Source of the DNA: Bacteroidota bacterium
GTDB lineage: Bacteria; Bacteroidota; Bacteroidia; Chitinophagales; LD1
Length of the DNA: 14,962 nucleotides
Direction: 5' to 3'
Assembly (NCBI GenBank): GCA_028288545.1
Contig: JAQBNQ010000034.1
Location: 1 to 14,962 of the forward strand
A program made the position numbers and the translations under genes. Below are positions 1 through 6,375 of this stretch, one piece after another. Within the stretch, counting starts at the first letter, position 1; the number at the start of each line of letters is the position of its first letter. The notes under the pieces were generated by a model, which did not search any database, had not been told where the DNA came from, and worked only from the letters and a program-made list of their open reading frames with translations.

Positions 1-132
1 GATTTTTATTTTGTTTATAATGTTGGTTATACTGCCTATAAGGTGGCGTTTCCGAAAAACGGGAGTGATTCAATTTATGTTTTCCTGGGTGATCGTCCGG
101 CGGTGTATGATTTGAGGGGGAGGAGAAATTAG
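1..132 (+). CDS. C-terminal end of an unrecognised protein (partial)
   Basis: An open frame enters from the left edge and ends at TAG 130-132, giving 43 residues (start DFYFVYNVGY, end YDLRGRRN). Alternating hydrophobic and polar residues with many Tyr and Val suggest the last beta strands of an extracellular or surface domain, but 43 residues do not identify a family. It is convergent with the minus-strand gene ending at 433. The frame could be chance, though its composition looks coding. Confidence 0.5.
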   Translation, partial: DFYFVYNVGYTAYKVAFPKNGSDSIYVFLGDRPAVYDLRGRRN

Positions 133-246
133 TCTGAACTGTGATTTTTTTGATTTGGGTGATTGATGTGATTGGTTTGGGTGCTGCCTTTTGTAAGTTG
201 AGCATTTTGGTTTGAGTGCCGTCCACGCAGACCCCCTAACCCCCGC

Positions 247-261
247 CCCGCGAAAAGCGGG
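247..261. repeat. GC hairpin, partial copy of the dispersed composite repeat
   Basis: CCCGC (247-251) pairs with GCGGG (257-261) around a GAAAA loop. The CCTAACCCC lead-in and GCGGGATGAG tail resemble the head of the repeat at 9619-9697 (CCTAACCTCACCC ... GGCGGGATGAAA). It could act as a bidirectional terminator between the convergent genes; that role is inference. Confidence 0.45.
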
Positions 262-349
262 ATGAGGCAAAACGGGGGAACTGCAACGCAAAAAGGGCAA
301 CCGGTTCACGTTCATTTTTCTTATTGGTTTTGTTGGCTGTTTGTTGTTT

Positions 350-427
350 GCGGTAGGGATAGGAGTGGAAACCTTTTTTGGTGTGAGCCAAAAAAGTTGT
401 AGCGGATAGCCCGGCCGGAGGCACCGC
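350..427 (+). ncRNA. Candidate structured RNA or REP-like element, possibly Flavo-1-like
   Basis: GCGGT (350-354) can close against ACCGC (423-427). Inside, CTTTTTTGG pairs perfectly with CCAAAAAAG around a short loop. The arms carry GGGATAGGAGTGGAAA on the left and TTGTAGCGGATAGCCCGG on the right, which have the look of a conserved structured motif common in Bacteroidota intergenic DNA. I associate it, from memory and without certainty, with the Rfam Flavo-1 motif. The strand is assigned from the direction in which the motif reads and could be wrong. Confidence 0.35.
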
Positions 428-432
428 CCTCT

Positions 433-1214
433 TTAATACCGTTCCACATTTTCGTTTTGCTTTTGTTTCACTTTTATTTCGAGGAGTTCGAGGTATTCGG
501 TGGTGGTGAGGGTTTTTAGGGATTGGTATTTGATGGGGTCGTTGTGGGCGAGGGTGAGCAGGGTGGAGCGGAGGCTTTGGATGTAGTCTATGATGCGAAG
601 TTTAAAGTACCAATCTTTGTAGTGAGTTCGTTGAAGGCCTGTATCTGCTGCAATTGATTGTTCAAATATTTCTCCCATTCGGCCGGCATAAAATTTACTG
701 AAGGCAAGTACCGGCTCAAACCCGCAGAAACGAAAAAATCGAACAGCACATCTTTTTTATCGTAGTTGAATTGCAGAAATTTTTCGCGGTGCAGGTCGCG
801 GTTGTAAATGGTGGGGTCTTCGTCTTCGCGGATGTAAAGCAGGGCGGCTATTTCCATTAACAGGCGCGGATCGAGCAGCAGGGTTCTCCGCTCCTCAAGG
901 GCTCCTAACATATAGCCGATGTCGGCCAGTGACGTTTTGGAGCCCGAGGAGATAATTTTTTTGCAGTTGCTGATCCATTCGTCCAGGTCGCTGCCTTTAA
1001 TACGGCTTTCAACTTCAAGCTGCAGTATGTTCAGTTGCTCCAGCATGGCCAGTGGCATATTTTTTAAATCGTTGAAGCGGTAGTAGCGTTGGCCTTTGCT
1101 ATCGGCAAATGCAAATTCTAAATACTGGCGGTAGGTTTTGCTTTGCGAGGCGTAAACGTAATTGCAGATTGATTTTTTGAAACCCAATAAAGCGAGAAAA
1201 TGAATGAAATACAT
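433..1214 (-). pseudogene. Frameshifted gene, unknown accessory protein (about 260 aa if repaired)
   Basis: The ATG at 1212-1214 opens a 208-residue frame that stops at 588. A second minus frame, open from about 678 to the stop at 433, continues with equally gene-like sequence (YKDWYFKLRIIDYIQSLRS ... KQNENVERY). The two overlap over 588-678, and the natural join is near 620-630, where ...IQAFNEL passes into HYKDWYF. A one-base deletion (or a -1 shift) reconnects them. No canonical slippery heptamer is visible, so mutation or sequencing error is likelier than programmed shifting. The protein is soluble, helix-rich and acidic in the middle. I do not recognise a family; its neighbours suggest an accessory, phage-like cluster. 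AATTAGCG repeats lie close upstream of the start codon. Confidence 0.6.
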
Positions 1215-1230
1215 AATTTGAGAATTGGTG

Positions 1231-1362
1231 AATTAGCGTCCGCCCGGATGACCTGGTCGGACAGGAATTAGCGAATGAGAATGAAATGCATAATGTGAGA
1301 ATGTGAGAATTAGCGTCCGCCCGGATGACCCGGTCGGACAGGAATTAGCGAATGAGAATGCT
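1231..1362. repeat. Two AATTAGCG/hairpin repeat units in tandem
   Basis: Two copies of a 25-bp imperfect hairpin (1238-1262 and 1315-1339) share GTCCG...CGGAC outer arms and a CCGG/CCGG inner pairing around ATGAC. Each is preceded by AATTAGC and followed by AGGAATTAGCGAATGAGAATG. The units are 77 bp apart. Related units occur at 4740-4763 and 12618-12642. The palindromic form suggests a REP-like element or terminator. Confidence 0.75.
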
Positions 1363-1364
1363 GA

Positions 1365-1431
1365 CCTCACTTCCCGATAGCTATCGGGACTTCGCTGGAC
1401 CACTCTCTCCATGCAATGGAGAGGGAAATGA
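1365..1431. repeat. Composite hairpin repeat (copy 1)
   Basis: A perfect 16-bp palindrome CCCGATAGCTATCGGG lies at 1373-1388, then ACTTCGCTGGACC, then a perfect hairpin CTCTCCAT-GCA-ATGGAGAG at 1405-1423, then GGAAATGA. The same order of modules recurs at 9619-9697. It lies directly downstream of the stop of the 1439-1771 gene, where a terminator would be expected. Confidence 0.7.
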
Positions 1432-1438
1432 TTTTTGG

Positions 1439-1771
1439 TTATTCATATAACTGGTAGAGGATTGCGTTTAGGGTTGAGGAGCAGATGCAGATGATGGGGA
1501 TTTGGTAGAGGAGGGATGTGTTGATGGGCAGCAGGGTGAGCGATAGTGTTATTCCCCAAACGGAGGCCATGCATTTGATGCAGCCGAGGATGGGTTTGTA
1601 AATGAGGGTGGGGATATTTTTATATGGCGGATTTGGTGATAGGGCGTTGGCGAGTTGGATGAACAGAAGATCTTCGATGAAGGTGCGGAGCGGAAAAAGT
1701 ATTTGGCCTTGCCTGGTTATGATGTGTAGTCCGTTGCAGAACAGGGAGGTGATGATGATGAGGTATAACAT
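1439..1771 (-). CDS. Small membrane protein with CxxCMASVWG motif
   Basis: 110 residues with three hydrophobic segments: about residues 1-19, 58-82 and 85-107. The second begins with GCIKCMASVWG, a CxxC placed just before or at the membrane. Short membrane proteins with a C-x-x-C-M-A-S-V-W core are, from memory, common in Bacteroidota phage-like regions and recall DUF1360-type proteins; the function is unknown to me. The ATG at 1769-1771 is immediately preceded, on its own strand, by the repeat words at 1771-1802. It is 54 bases downstream of the 1826-2278 gene and probably co-transcribed with it. Confidence 0.65.
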   Translation of the reverse strand: MLYLIIITSLFCNGLHIITRQGQILFPLRTFIEDLLFIQLANALSPNPPYKNIPTLIYKPILGCIKCMASVWGITLSLTLLPINTSLLYQIPIICICSSTLNAILYQLYE

Positions 1772-1802
1772 TAGTAGTTAGTATGAAGTATTTAGTAGTT
1801 AG
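1771..1802. repeat. TAGTATTTAGTAGTTAG word repeat (copy 1)
   Basis: TTAGTAGTTAGTAT and GTATTTAGTAGTTAG are overlapping versions of one AT-rich word. The block abuts the start codon of the 1439-1771 gene. The same words abut the start codon of the gene at 9731-10078 (see 10084-10114). It is either a slippage-prone spacer or a shared leader. Confidence 0.6.
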
Positions 1803-1825
1803 AGAATACAGGTGAGGGCGCTTGA

Positions 1826-2278
1826 TTATGGGGTGGCTGGGAGAGCGGGTGGTGGCGGTGGCGGTGCAGCTGGTGGGGTTTCAACTGAGTCGGCGGGTGG
1901 GGTGAAGGTGTTGTTGCTGTCGGTATTGATGAGCGTTAGCTGAAAGAATTGGGGATTGTAGCAATTGTCCTGGGCGGCAATGGGGGCGAGGGTGACGGTA
2001 AGGCAGCTTACACTGGTGGAGTCTATGATCCATTGCATGGATGTTTGTTTTTGGTCGTCGGTCTCGGCAATGGTTACGGTGTAGGGAGTGCTTAAGCGCA
2101 GATCGGGCGTTGGTAGTTGTATAATGCCATCGCTTGTTACAGTGGTGGTAAACATATCTACCCTACCGGTTGCGGTTGTAAAGTAGATGTTGAGTTGTTT
2201 GCCGGGTGTGTAGGCGCCAAGGATAATGTTTTGCGCACAGGCAGGTACGGGGTTGGTGGGGTTGCAGGGGCAGAGCAT
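1826..2278 (-). CDS. Cys-containing protein with proline-rich tail, unknown
   Basis: 150 residues starting at the ATG at 2276-2278. The N-terminus has MLCPCNP and PACAQN, two paired-cysteine patches. The middle is rich in Thr and beta-prone (IYFTTATGRVDMFTTTV, YTVTIAETDD), like a small beta-sandwich. Two further Cys follow (SCL, DNCYN). The last 25 residues are mainly Pro and Ala with a run of six Pro. There is no signal peptide. It is the first gene of the minus-strand cluster 2278-433. An accessory or phage-structural role is a guess from context; I do not recognise the family. Confidence 0.6.
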   Translation of the reverse strand: MLCPCNPTNPVPACAQNIILGAYTPGKQLNIYFTTATGRVDMFTTTVTSDGIIQLPTPDLRLSTPYTVTIAETDDQKQTSMQWIIDSTSVSCLTVTLAPIAAQDNCYNPQFFQLTLINTDSNNTFTPPADSVETPPAAPPPPPPALPATP

Positions 2279-2295
2279 GGTGTATTTTTTAATGT

Positions 2296-2382
2296 GGAAT
2301 TCGGAGTGCGGAATTCGGGAGTGAGGGAATTAATTAGCGAATGAGGAAATTAGCGAATTAGCGAATGAGATGATGAGGCAAA
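2296..2382. repeat. GGAATTCGGAGTGCGG and AATTAGCGAATG repeats
   Basis: GGAATTCGGAGTGCGGAATT at 2296-2315 is followed by three AATTAGCG words between about 2330 and 2370. A reverse-oriented relative of the first word lies at 14429-14459 (GCGCATTCTGAAATCCGCATTCC). The rest of the gap to 2549 shows GTGATGATGTGATAATG words and no gene. Confidence 0.6.
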
Positions 2383-2549
2383 TGTGATGATGTGATAATG
2401 GGGATTGCCGCGAGGGGGCTAATGGGTAATTAAGTTATTGAATTGGCGAATGACTGGTACAAGCCTGGTTGAATTGCGTGGTTGGGTGCAATTGCAATGC
2501 AAAAGTAATCAAAAAAATTGATTGTAATACTTTTTGTTGAATTTATTTT

Positions 2550-2666
2550 TTACTCGGGTTTGCGGGTGGCGGCTAATATTAGTTTATAAAGGGCAACAGG
2601 GCTTGTAAGTATCCAGAAAAGGATAAACAGCAGAAAGAGACTAACGGGAAGCAGCAGGGTTTTCAT
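2550..2666 (-). CDS. Very small membrane protein (38 aa)
   Basis: The ATG at 2664-2666 opens 38 residues ending at TAA (2550-2552): MKTLLLPVSLFLLFILFWIL, then TSPVALYKLILAATRKPE. One long hydrophobic helix spans about residues 4-20, followed by a short basic tail. It is a single-pass small protein or possibly an uncleaved signal anchor. A TAGTTTTG sequence matching the TAnnTTTG -7 consensus lies far upstream at 2903-2910, without a clear -33 box. The function is unknown. Confidence 0.5.
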   Translation of the reverse strand: MKTLLLPVSLFLLFILFWILTSPVALYKLILAATRKPE

Positions 2667-2714
2667 ACTTATAGTTTTTAGGGGGATGAAAAAATAAGAA
2701 CGAAAAAATAATTA

Positions 2715-2777
2715 CAAAGTGATCCTCCGGATGGATTTGCCTTTTGGGGGGAATACCATTTTGGAGGATACACTTTG
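2715..2777. repeat. Near-perfect inverted repeat, 63 bp
   Basis: CAAAGTGATCCTCC (2715-2728) is the reverse complement of GGAGGATACACTTTG (2763-2777) apart from one extra base. ATGG (2731-2734) and CCAT (2757-2760) can extend the stem inward. The loop contains TTTTGGGGGG. It lies in the 5' untranslated region of the 38-aa gene and could be a structured leader, an attenuator or the end of a small MITE. Confidence 0.6.
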
Positions 2778-2970
2778 CGACTCGGAGCGTTTACAATATG
2801 TTTTAAAGAACGTTTTGTTTGTAGTAGGACGACGCTTGATGATGTGAAGATTATACTTTTATACGGTACAGTTTTTATGATGGGTGTTAAAATATTGAAG
2901 TGCAAAACTATTTATGCCTGACCATACGAAGGGCATATAATTTGATATTGTGGAGATGTTGCCCCAAAAC

Positions 2971-3264
2971 TTAGGATGTGATTATTTTTGGTCGTTTTAT
3001 GTATAAAACAGAGGCCGAAATGAAACCAAAAGCAGAAAACGCCAACAGGGCCACAGCCGTTACATTTAGTTTGTGTTCTATGCGGTCGATATCTTTGTAG
3101 GCGGCGCTTTTTTGTTCGGGGTTGTGATCTATCATTTCAATACGGGTACGGGCATCGTCTACCTGGTATTTCATACTAACAGCCAGGCCCGGTAGCCCGG
3201 CAAGAGCCACAAAGGAAAGACTGGCAAGGGCCAAAACGAGGAAATAAAATCTTTTCTTTTTCAA
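2971..3264 (-). CDS. Two-helix membrane protein, TTG start
   Basis: 97 residues. After a basic KKKRF start a hydrophobic segment spans about residues 6-29. A polar stretch with charged residues (YQVDDARTRIEMIDHNPEQK ...) follows. A second helix spans about 68-89, and the tail is KRPKIITS. The polar loop is helical and probably extracytoplasmic. The only start that keeps the first helix is TTG at 3262-3264, since no in-frame ATG lies nearby upstream; an internal Met at residue 31 would lose the first helix. No family is recognised. Confidence 0.6.
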   Translation of the reverse strand: MKKKRFYFLVLALASLSFVALAGLPGLAVSMKYQVDDARTRIEMIDHNPEQKSAAYKDIDRIEHKLNVTAVALLAFSAFGFISASVLYIKRPKIITS

Positions 3265-3594
3265 TTTGAGTCCGCGTTGAATATGTAAGATTAATAAAAT
3301 TAAATAAGAAACATAGTTAAAAAAAATTAGTTAGGTTTAATAAAAACCTTCCAATGGGTTGATTTTTAGGTCAATTATTTAAGTAGTAGAAACAGTGGTT
3401 ATGCCTGTGGTAACATAAGTTTTAGGACAGTGGTAAAGTGTTGTGGCAAAGGAGTTTAGAAGTAAAAGCGATGAAGGTTGCATTGAAGATACACGCAAAA
3501 GGGGATAACATTTACTTTGGGGATAAGTGTTTTGTCTTTATTTTGCGTTGTACTAAAAGACATAGCTTTTAATTTCATCCCCCAAAATTAAAAA
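3265..3594. other. AT-rich divergent promoter region
   Basis: This 330-base gap separates the divergent genes at 3264 and 3595. No gene is seen. It is AT-rich near 3280-3345 and holds the + strand promoter candidate at 3516-3546. Unlike most other long gaps here it has no copies of the dispersed repeats. Confidence 0.55.
3516..3546 (+). promoter_or_regulatory. Bacteroidota-type promoter of the MarR-like gene
   Basis: TTTG at 3516-3519 and TATTTTGC at 3539-3546 are 19 bases apart. This fits the Bacteroidota -33 TTTG / -7 TAnnTTTG pattern with one mismatch in the last position. Transcription would start near 3550, leaving a leader of about 45 bases. Confidence 0.45.
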
Positions 3595-4092
3595 ATGACA
3601 TTAGAGGAGTTACTTGGAAACACCCGGTTTTTAAACGAACGACATAAAGCCATAGTTGGAGTTTTATATGTGTCGAACTGGATAGTTAAGCAACAGAACG
3701 TTGTTTACGAAAGCGAAGGGCTTAACGCCCAAAAATACAATGTGCTGCGCATTTTGCGCGGCCAATACCCACACCCCGCCAGTGAAAAACTAATACGCGA
3801 AAGAGCGATTGACAAAACCAGCGATATGCCGCGTATGTTGCATTGGCTTACTGTAAATGGTTTTGTTGAGCGTTTACGAAATGCGCGGGATAAGCGTATT
3901 GTGGATGTGGTGATAACCGAAAAAGCAATTAAGGCGCTTATACGGCTTGATGCAAAGCAACAAGAACTTGCCAGGTGCCTTAAATTTATTACCGAGGACG
4001 ATGCCCGGTTAATGAACGAACAACTACAAAAGATGATGAATGGACTGGCAGAAGAGGTGCCCTCCCCTGCCAGTGAATTTCATCCAATTTAA
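3595..4092 (+). CDS. MarR-family winged-helix transcriptional regulator
   Basis: 165 residues. An N-terminal helix leads into a winged helix: LNAQKYNVLRILRGQYPHPA, then SEKLIRERAIDKTSDMPRML as the recognition-helix region, then VNGFVERLRNARDKRIVDVV as the wing with the DKR signature, and TEKAIKAL. The C-terminal helices (residues 120-155) would form the dimer. Length and order are those of MarR proteins, which bind palindromes as dimers and often respond to small ligands. No transporter or enzyme target is adjacent. The promoter at 3516-3546 lies upstream. It ends 7 bases before the convergent small lipoprotein gene. The start has an A-rich leader. Confidence 0.9.
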   Translation: MTLEELLGNTRFLNERHKAIVGVLYVSNWIVKQQNVVYESEGLNAQKYNVLRILRGQYPHPASEKLIRERAIDKTSDMPRMLHWLTVNGFVERLRNARDKRIVDVVITEKAIKALIRLDAKQQELARCLKFITEDDARLMNEQLQKMMNGLAEEVPSPASEFHPI

Positions 4093-4099
4093 TCCGAAA

Positions 4100-4246
4100 T
4101 TATTTGCTTTGATTGGCCTTACGCTCTTCGGGCGTGGTGTTGTGCCAGTGGTGTGTTTTATCGGTTGAAGCCGATTTGCTGTTATGGCATGAGTTTAAGC
4201 CCGCTAATGCAATGATTGTAAGCAATACCAGTTTGGTTGTTTTCAT
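4100..4246 (-). CDS. Tiny lipoprotein (48 aa)
   Basis: The ATG at 4244-4246 opens 48 residues ending at TAA (4100-4102). The sequence is MKTTKLVLLTIIALAGLNSC followed by HNSKSASTDKTHHWHNTTPE and ERKANQSK. Residues 1-20 form a lipoprotein signal with lipobox LNSC, so Cys20 would be lipidated. The mature part has only 29 residues and is His-rich (four His). Small lipoproteins of this kind are frequent in Bacteroidota; the role is unknown. It is divergent from the secreted protein gene at 4379. Confidence 0.7.
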   Translation of the reverse strand: MKTTKLVLLTIIALAGLNSCHNSKSASTDKTHHWHNTTPEERKANQSK

Positions 4247-4290
4247 AATAATTGTTTTTATTTTATATTGTTTGTGTCTATAAATGCAAT

Positions 4291-4318
4291 ATTGGCGTTT
4301 AACCGCAATACTGCCAAT
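4291..4318. promoter_or_regulatory. Dyad in the divergent 4246/4379 promoter region
   Basis: ATTGGC (4291-4296) and GCCAAT (4313-4318) form an inverted repeat with 22 bp between arm centres, close to two helical turns, in the 132-base gap between two divergent genes. GCAATA also occurs twice. It could be an operator, perhaps of the nearby MarR-like protein; this is inference only. Confidence 0.3.
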
Positions 4319-4378
4319 GTTTTATCGTTAACAAATAACAGCGTTGTTAGTTGTGTAAATTATTAATAAACCCAAGAT

Positions 4379-4714
4379 ATGAAAAAACTGATTTTTTTAT
4401 TGTTGATTTTATGCGCAGGTATTTTTGCTGATGCACAAACCACAGACAATTTGTTGTGCCGGCTTAAAAAAGATACCCGTGCCACTAATGTAAACCGCCA
4501 AAACGAAAATATTCCGCTTAAAAAGGGCGAGCAGTATGTGGTTGAAGGTACCTCGGGCAAAATGGTGGTTATAAAGGTGGGCAGCAAATCGTATTTTATA
4601 AGCACCGGAAGCATTGATATTTTTAAAACGGAAGAACACAAAAGCGGCAGGATGTTGTTGAATGATACTATACCGGTGCCTTTGGATACGGTTGGGAAAT
4701 ATAAAATTAATTAG
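4379..4714 (+). CDS. Small secreted protein, SH3-like appearance
   Basis: 111 residues. A signal peptide MKKLIFLLLILCAGIFADAQ with cleavage after ADA or DAQ is followed by a compact beta-rich part: LKKGEQYVVEG, GKMVVIKVGSKSYFISTGSI. This resembles the spacing of small SH3-like secreted domains but cannot be assigned. The TAG stop (4712-4714) lies inside the AATTAGCGAATG repeat word that begins the downstream repeat block, so the last residues may have been set by the repeat. Confidence 0.7.
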   Translation: MKKLIFLLLILCAGIFADAQTTDNLLCRLKKDTRATNVNRQNENIPLKKGEQYVVEGTSGKMVVIKVGSKSYFISTGSIDIFKTEEHKSGRMLLNDTIPVPLDTVGKYKIN

Positions 4715-4850
4715 CGAATGTGAGAATGTGAGAATTAGCGTCCGCCCGGATGACCGGTCGGACAGGAATTAGCGAATGAGGAATTGGAATTAGCGAATGA
4801 AAGGCAATTAGTGAATGTGAGGATTAGCGAATGAAATGCAATTGGGGAAT
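4709..4850. repeat. AATTAGCG/hairpin repeat cluster between convergent genes
   Basis: The block starts at AATTAGCGAATGTGAG over the stop codon of the preceding gene. It contains one hairpin unit (4740-4763, GTCCG...CGGAC, one base shorter than the 1238 copy) and then several AATTAGCGAATG or AATTAGTGAATG words to about 4840. It fills the gap between convergent genes. Confidence 0.7.
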
Positions 4851-4882
4851 TAAAGTTAGAATAAGGAAAGTTTGAATTTTTT

Positions 4883-5473
4883 TTAATGCCGTGCGGGGCC
4901 GGATAGAAAGGCGAATACCAGGCCGGTGATCAATCCATCTAAGCCCAGCCCGGTTGCCCAGCCGCCCCAGGCGTAGGCAATTTTCTTGTTCCTTACGCTT
5001 TTTAAATAACCCATTTGGTAGGATGGGTTTTGCATTAGTGCTGCATCGGGAAAATCGAGATTTTGGTAGCGGGGTGGTATGGCGCTGCAAAGGATTGGCG
5101 GTAACAGTCTTCCGCCGCAGATGCCCGCCGCTAAATTACCTCCAAATACACCCCATACTTTTTTGTAGTATAGTTTTCCGTCTTCTCGCCCGGCCTGGTA
5201 CATGTCGCCCTGGTCTATCCATTTTGTTTTGTGCAGGTAAATCGAGTCCGTGTTTTCTTTTAGTTGCAGGTGGTTGGTTAGGTAGGCCACATCGCTGCGG
5301 TTTTTAATATATACGGGTCCGGTTGACTCGTTGCTTAGCCGGTATTTTATATCGAAGCTACCCAGCGATATTAGCTGAACCTGTATTTGTTCTCCGGTTT
5401 TTAAAAGCAGGGTATCCTGTGCGGAAGCGGCAGTGAAAAACAACAAAGTTATAAGGGTTAGGAGGGTTCTCAT
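4883..5473 (-). CDS. Conserved Bacteroidota secreted/membrane protein of unknown function
   Basis: 196 residues. A signal peptide MRTLLTLITLLFFTAASAQ is followed by a beta-rich domain (LLLKTGEQIQVQLISLGSFD, IKYRLSN). Next is the pattern MYQAGREDGKLYYKK, a Gly-rich hydrophobic stretch (VWGVFGGNLAAGICGG ... LPPILCSAIPP) and NLDFPDAALMQNPSYQMGY with a lysine-rich KSVRNKK. A C-terminal hydrophobic helix (AWGGWATGLGLDGLITGLVF) ends the protein. The order Y-x-x-G-x-x-D-x-x-x-Y-Y, Gly-rich segment, NL-x-(F/Y)-P-D and Y-x-x-G-Y matches, from memory, a common uncharacterised Bacteroidota family. No catalytic motif is seen. Confidence 0.75.
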   Translation of the reverse strand: MRTLLTLITLLFFTAASAQDTLLLKTGEQIQVQLISLGSFDIKYRLSNESTGPVYIKNRSDVAYLTNHLQLKENTDSIYLHKTKWIDQGDMYQAGREDGKLYYKKVWGVFGGNLAAGICGGRLLPPILCSAIPPRYQNLDFPDAALMQNPSYQMGYLKSVRNKKIAYAWGGWATGLGLDGLITGLVFAFLSGPARH

Positions 5474-5541
5474 ATTTTGTTATCGGCTATAGCGAATATA
5501 GGTTTTATTTATTGCTTTTGAGAGCTATGCGCTATATCGGG

Positions 5542-5615
5542 TGGTCGATGGAGTTAGAGTTGTGCGATGGGACGAGAGATTTGCAAGTAGCGACTACTTG
5601 AACCATAAGGACCCA
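5542..5615 (-). repeat. 74-bp direct repeat, copy 1
   Basis: An ungapped alignment with 6281-6354 gives 61 of 74 identical bases by my count. It contains a perfect hairpin AAGTAG-CGA-CTACTT (5586-5600). It lies five bases beyond the stop of the 5620-6210 gene. Confidence 0.8.
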
Positions 5616-5619
5616 TTCA

Positions 5620-6210
5620 TTATGCCCTTTCTTTAATGTTTTCCACTATATCCTCAATAATGGCCTTTTCGGATATAAATAAATCGAGCATTGCGTAGAA
5701 TGAGAAATGGTCGGGTTGTACGTTTTTTTGTACCTGCAGTTCTTTGGCAATTTTAGTAAAAGTATCTTCCGGTAGCCATGATTTTGCTTCCTGGAGTAGT
5801 CGCTCATATGCCTGGCACAGGGTTTCCTGGCCGGTATATTCGCCTCCCATTTCGCCTTCGCTGCCAAAGGCACATTTGGCATTTCGGTTCCAAACGTTTC
5901 CTTTGGTGGGTATGTATCCGCGCAGCTCGGCGCCGTCAAAATAAATAATGAAACAAATTGCCTGTTCCCAATCGCCGCCGGCGTTTACAAATAAGCAGGG
6001 CATTCCGTTGGGCAATGTTCGTGGTCCGCAGGGATATGTGTCCAGACTATCGTATTCGCTATACTCATAGTTTTCGAAATTGAAATACAAATGACTGATG
6101 TCGTTTTCCATTACTTCTGGCATCTCGTGTGGAAATTCGTCGTCTTCAATGATCGGGTTGATCATCTCTTCAAATTGTTCCATACTTATTGGTTTGAAAT
6201 ATCTTTCCAT
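5620..6210 (-). CDS. Acidic cytosolic protein, possibly immunity-like
   Basis: I chose the ATG at 6208-6210, giving 196 residues (MERYFKPISMEQFEEMINPI ...). The longer open frame to 6345 would translate the repeat copy at 6281-6354 and has low-complexity sequence. The protein is acidic and has no signal. The core GDWEQAICFIIYFDG, ELRGYIPTKGNVWN and CAFGSEGEMGGEY, with a helical C-terminus, recalls uncharacterised Bacteroidota proteins that I associate loosely with immunity-type proteins of polymorphic toxins. No toxin is adjacent, so this stays weak. It is bracketed by the 74-bp direct repeat. Confidence 0.7.
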   Translation of the reverse strand: MERYFKPISMEQFEEMINPIIEDDEFPHEMPEVMENDISHLYFNFENYEYSEYDSLDTYPCGPRTLPNGMPCLFVNAGGDWEQAICFIIYFDGAELRGYIPTKGNVWNRNAKCAFGSEGEMGGEYTGQETLCQAYERLLQEAKSWLPEDTFTKIAKELQVQKNVQPDHFSFYAMLDLFISEKAIIEDIVENIKERA

Positions 6211-6280
6211 GTTGTACTTTAGGTTTGTATAATATTTGTATCGATGATTATTTGAAGTGCCGTTTAAAGATAAAAAAAGT

Positions 6281-6354
6281 TGGTCGTTGTGGTTGGAGTT
6301 GTGCGATTGATCGAGAATTTTGCCAGTAGCGACTACATGAAACATAAGGACACA
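6281..6354 (-). repeat. 74-bp direct repeat, copy 2
   Basis: Same orientation as copy 1 (5542-5615), 739 bp away, with no gaps in the alignment. The GTAGCGACTAC hairpin core is kept. It lies 21 bases beyond the stop of the 6376-6912 gene, so each copy sits just after a minus-strand gene. Confidence 0.8.
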
Positions 6355-6375
6355 ACACGATGAACCCCTTTTGAT

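Larger units (their letters stand above)
133..432. other. Intergenic region between convergent genes
   Basis: No convincing gene is seen in these 300 bases; the frames that cross it are low-complexity shadows. It contains a GC-rich block with a perfect small hairpin at 247-261 (CCCGC, loop GAAAA, GCGGG) followed by GATGAG, which is the same motif type as the composite repeat at 9619-9697. The structured element at 350-427 is listed separately. Confidence 0.6.

Noticed and set aside
70..424. Overlapping minus-strand frames of 81 and 62 residues
   Set aside because: Low-complexity sequence running through a GC hairpin and the structured element; no gene-like pattern.
1231..1362. CRISPR-like tandem unit
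   Set aside because: Only two units, with spacer-like parts also related to each other; fits a dispersed hairpin repeat, and no cas gene is present.
2678..2905. 75-residue minus-strand open frame
   Set aside because: It needs a TTG start, has no domain-like pattern and overlaps the inverted repeat at 2715-2777; treated as leader DNA.
4824..5307. Open frames of 88 and 117 residues overlapping the secreted protein gene
   Set aside because: They are Arg/Pro/Cys-rich shadows of the gene at 4883-5473, which has a clear signal peptide.
6211..6345. N-terminal extension of the 5620-6210 gene
   Set aside because: It would translate the 74-bp repeat copy and an Asn/His-rich stretch; the ATG at 6210 gives a cleaner protein.
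5542..6354. Integron attC sites
   Set aside because: The copies lack the paired RYYYAAC/GTTRRRY ends, and no integrase is seen; only the layout is similar.
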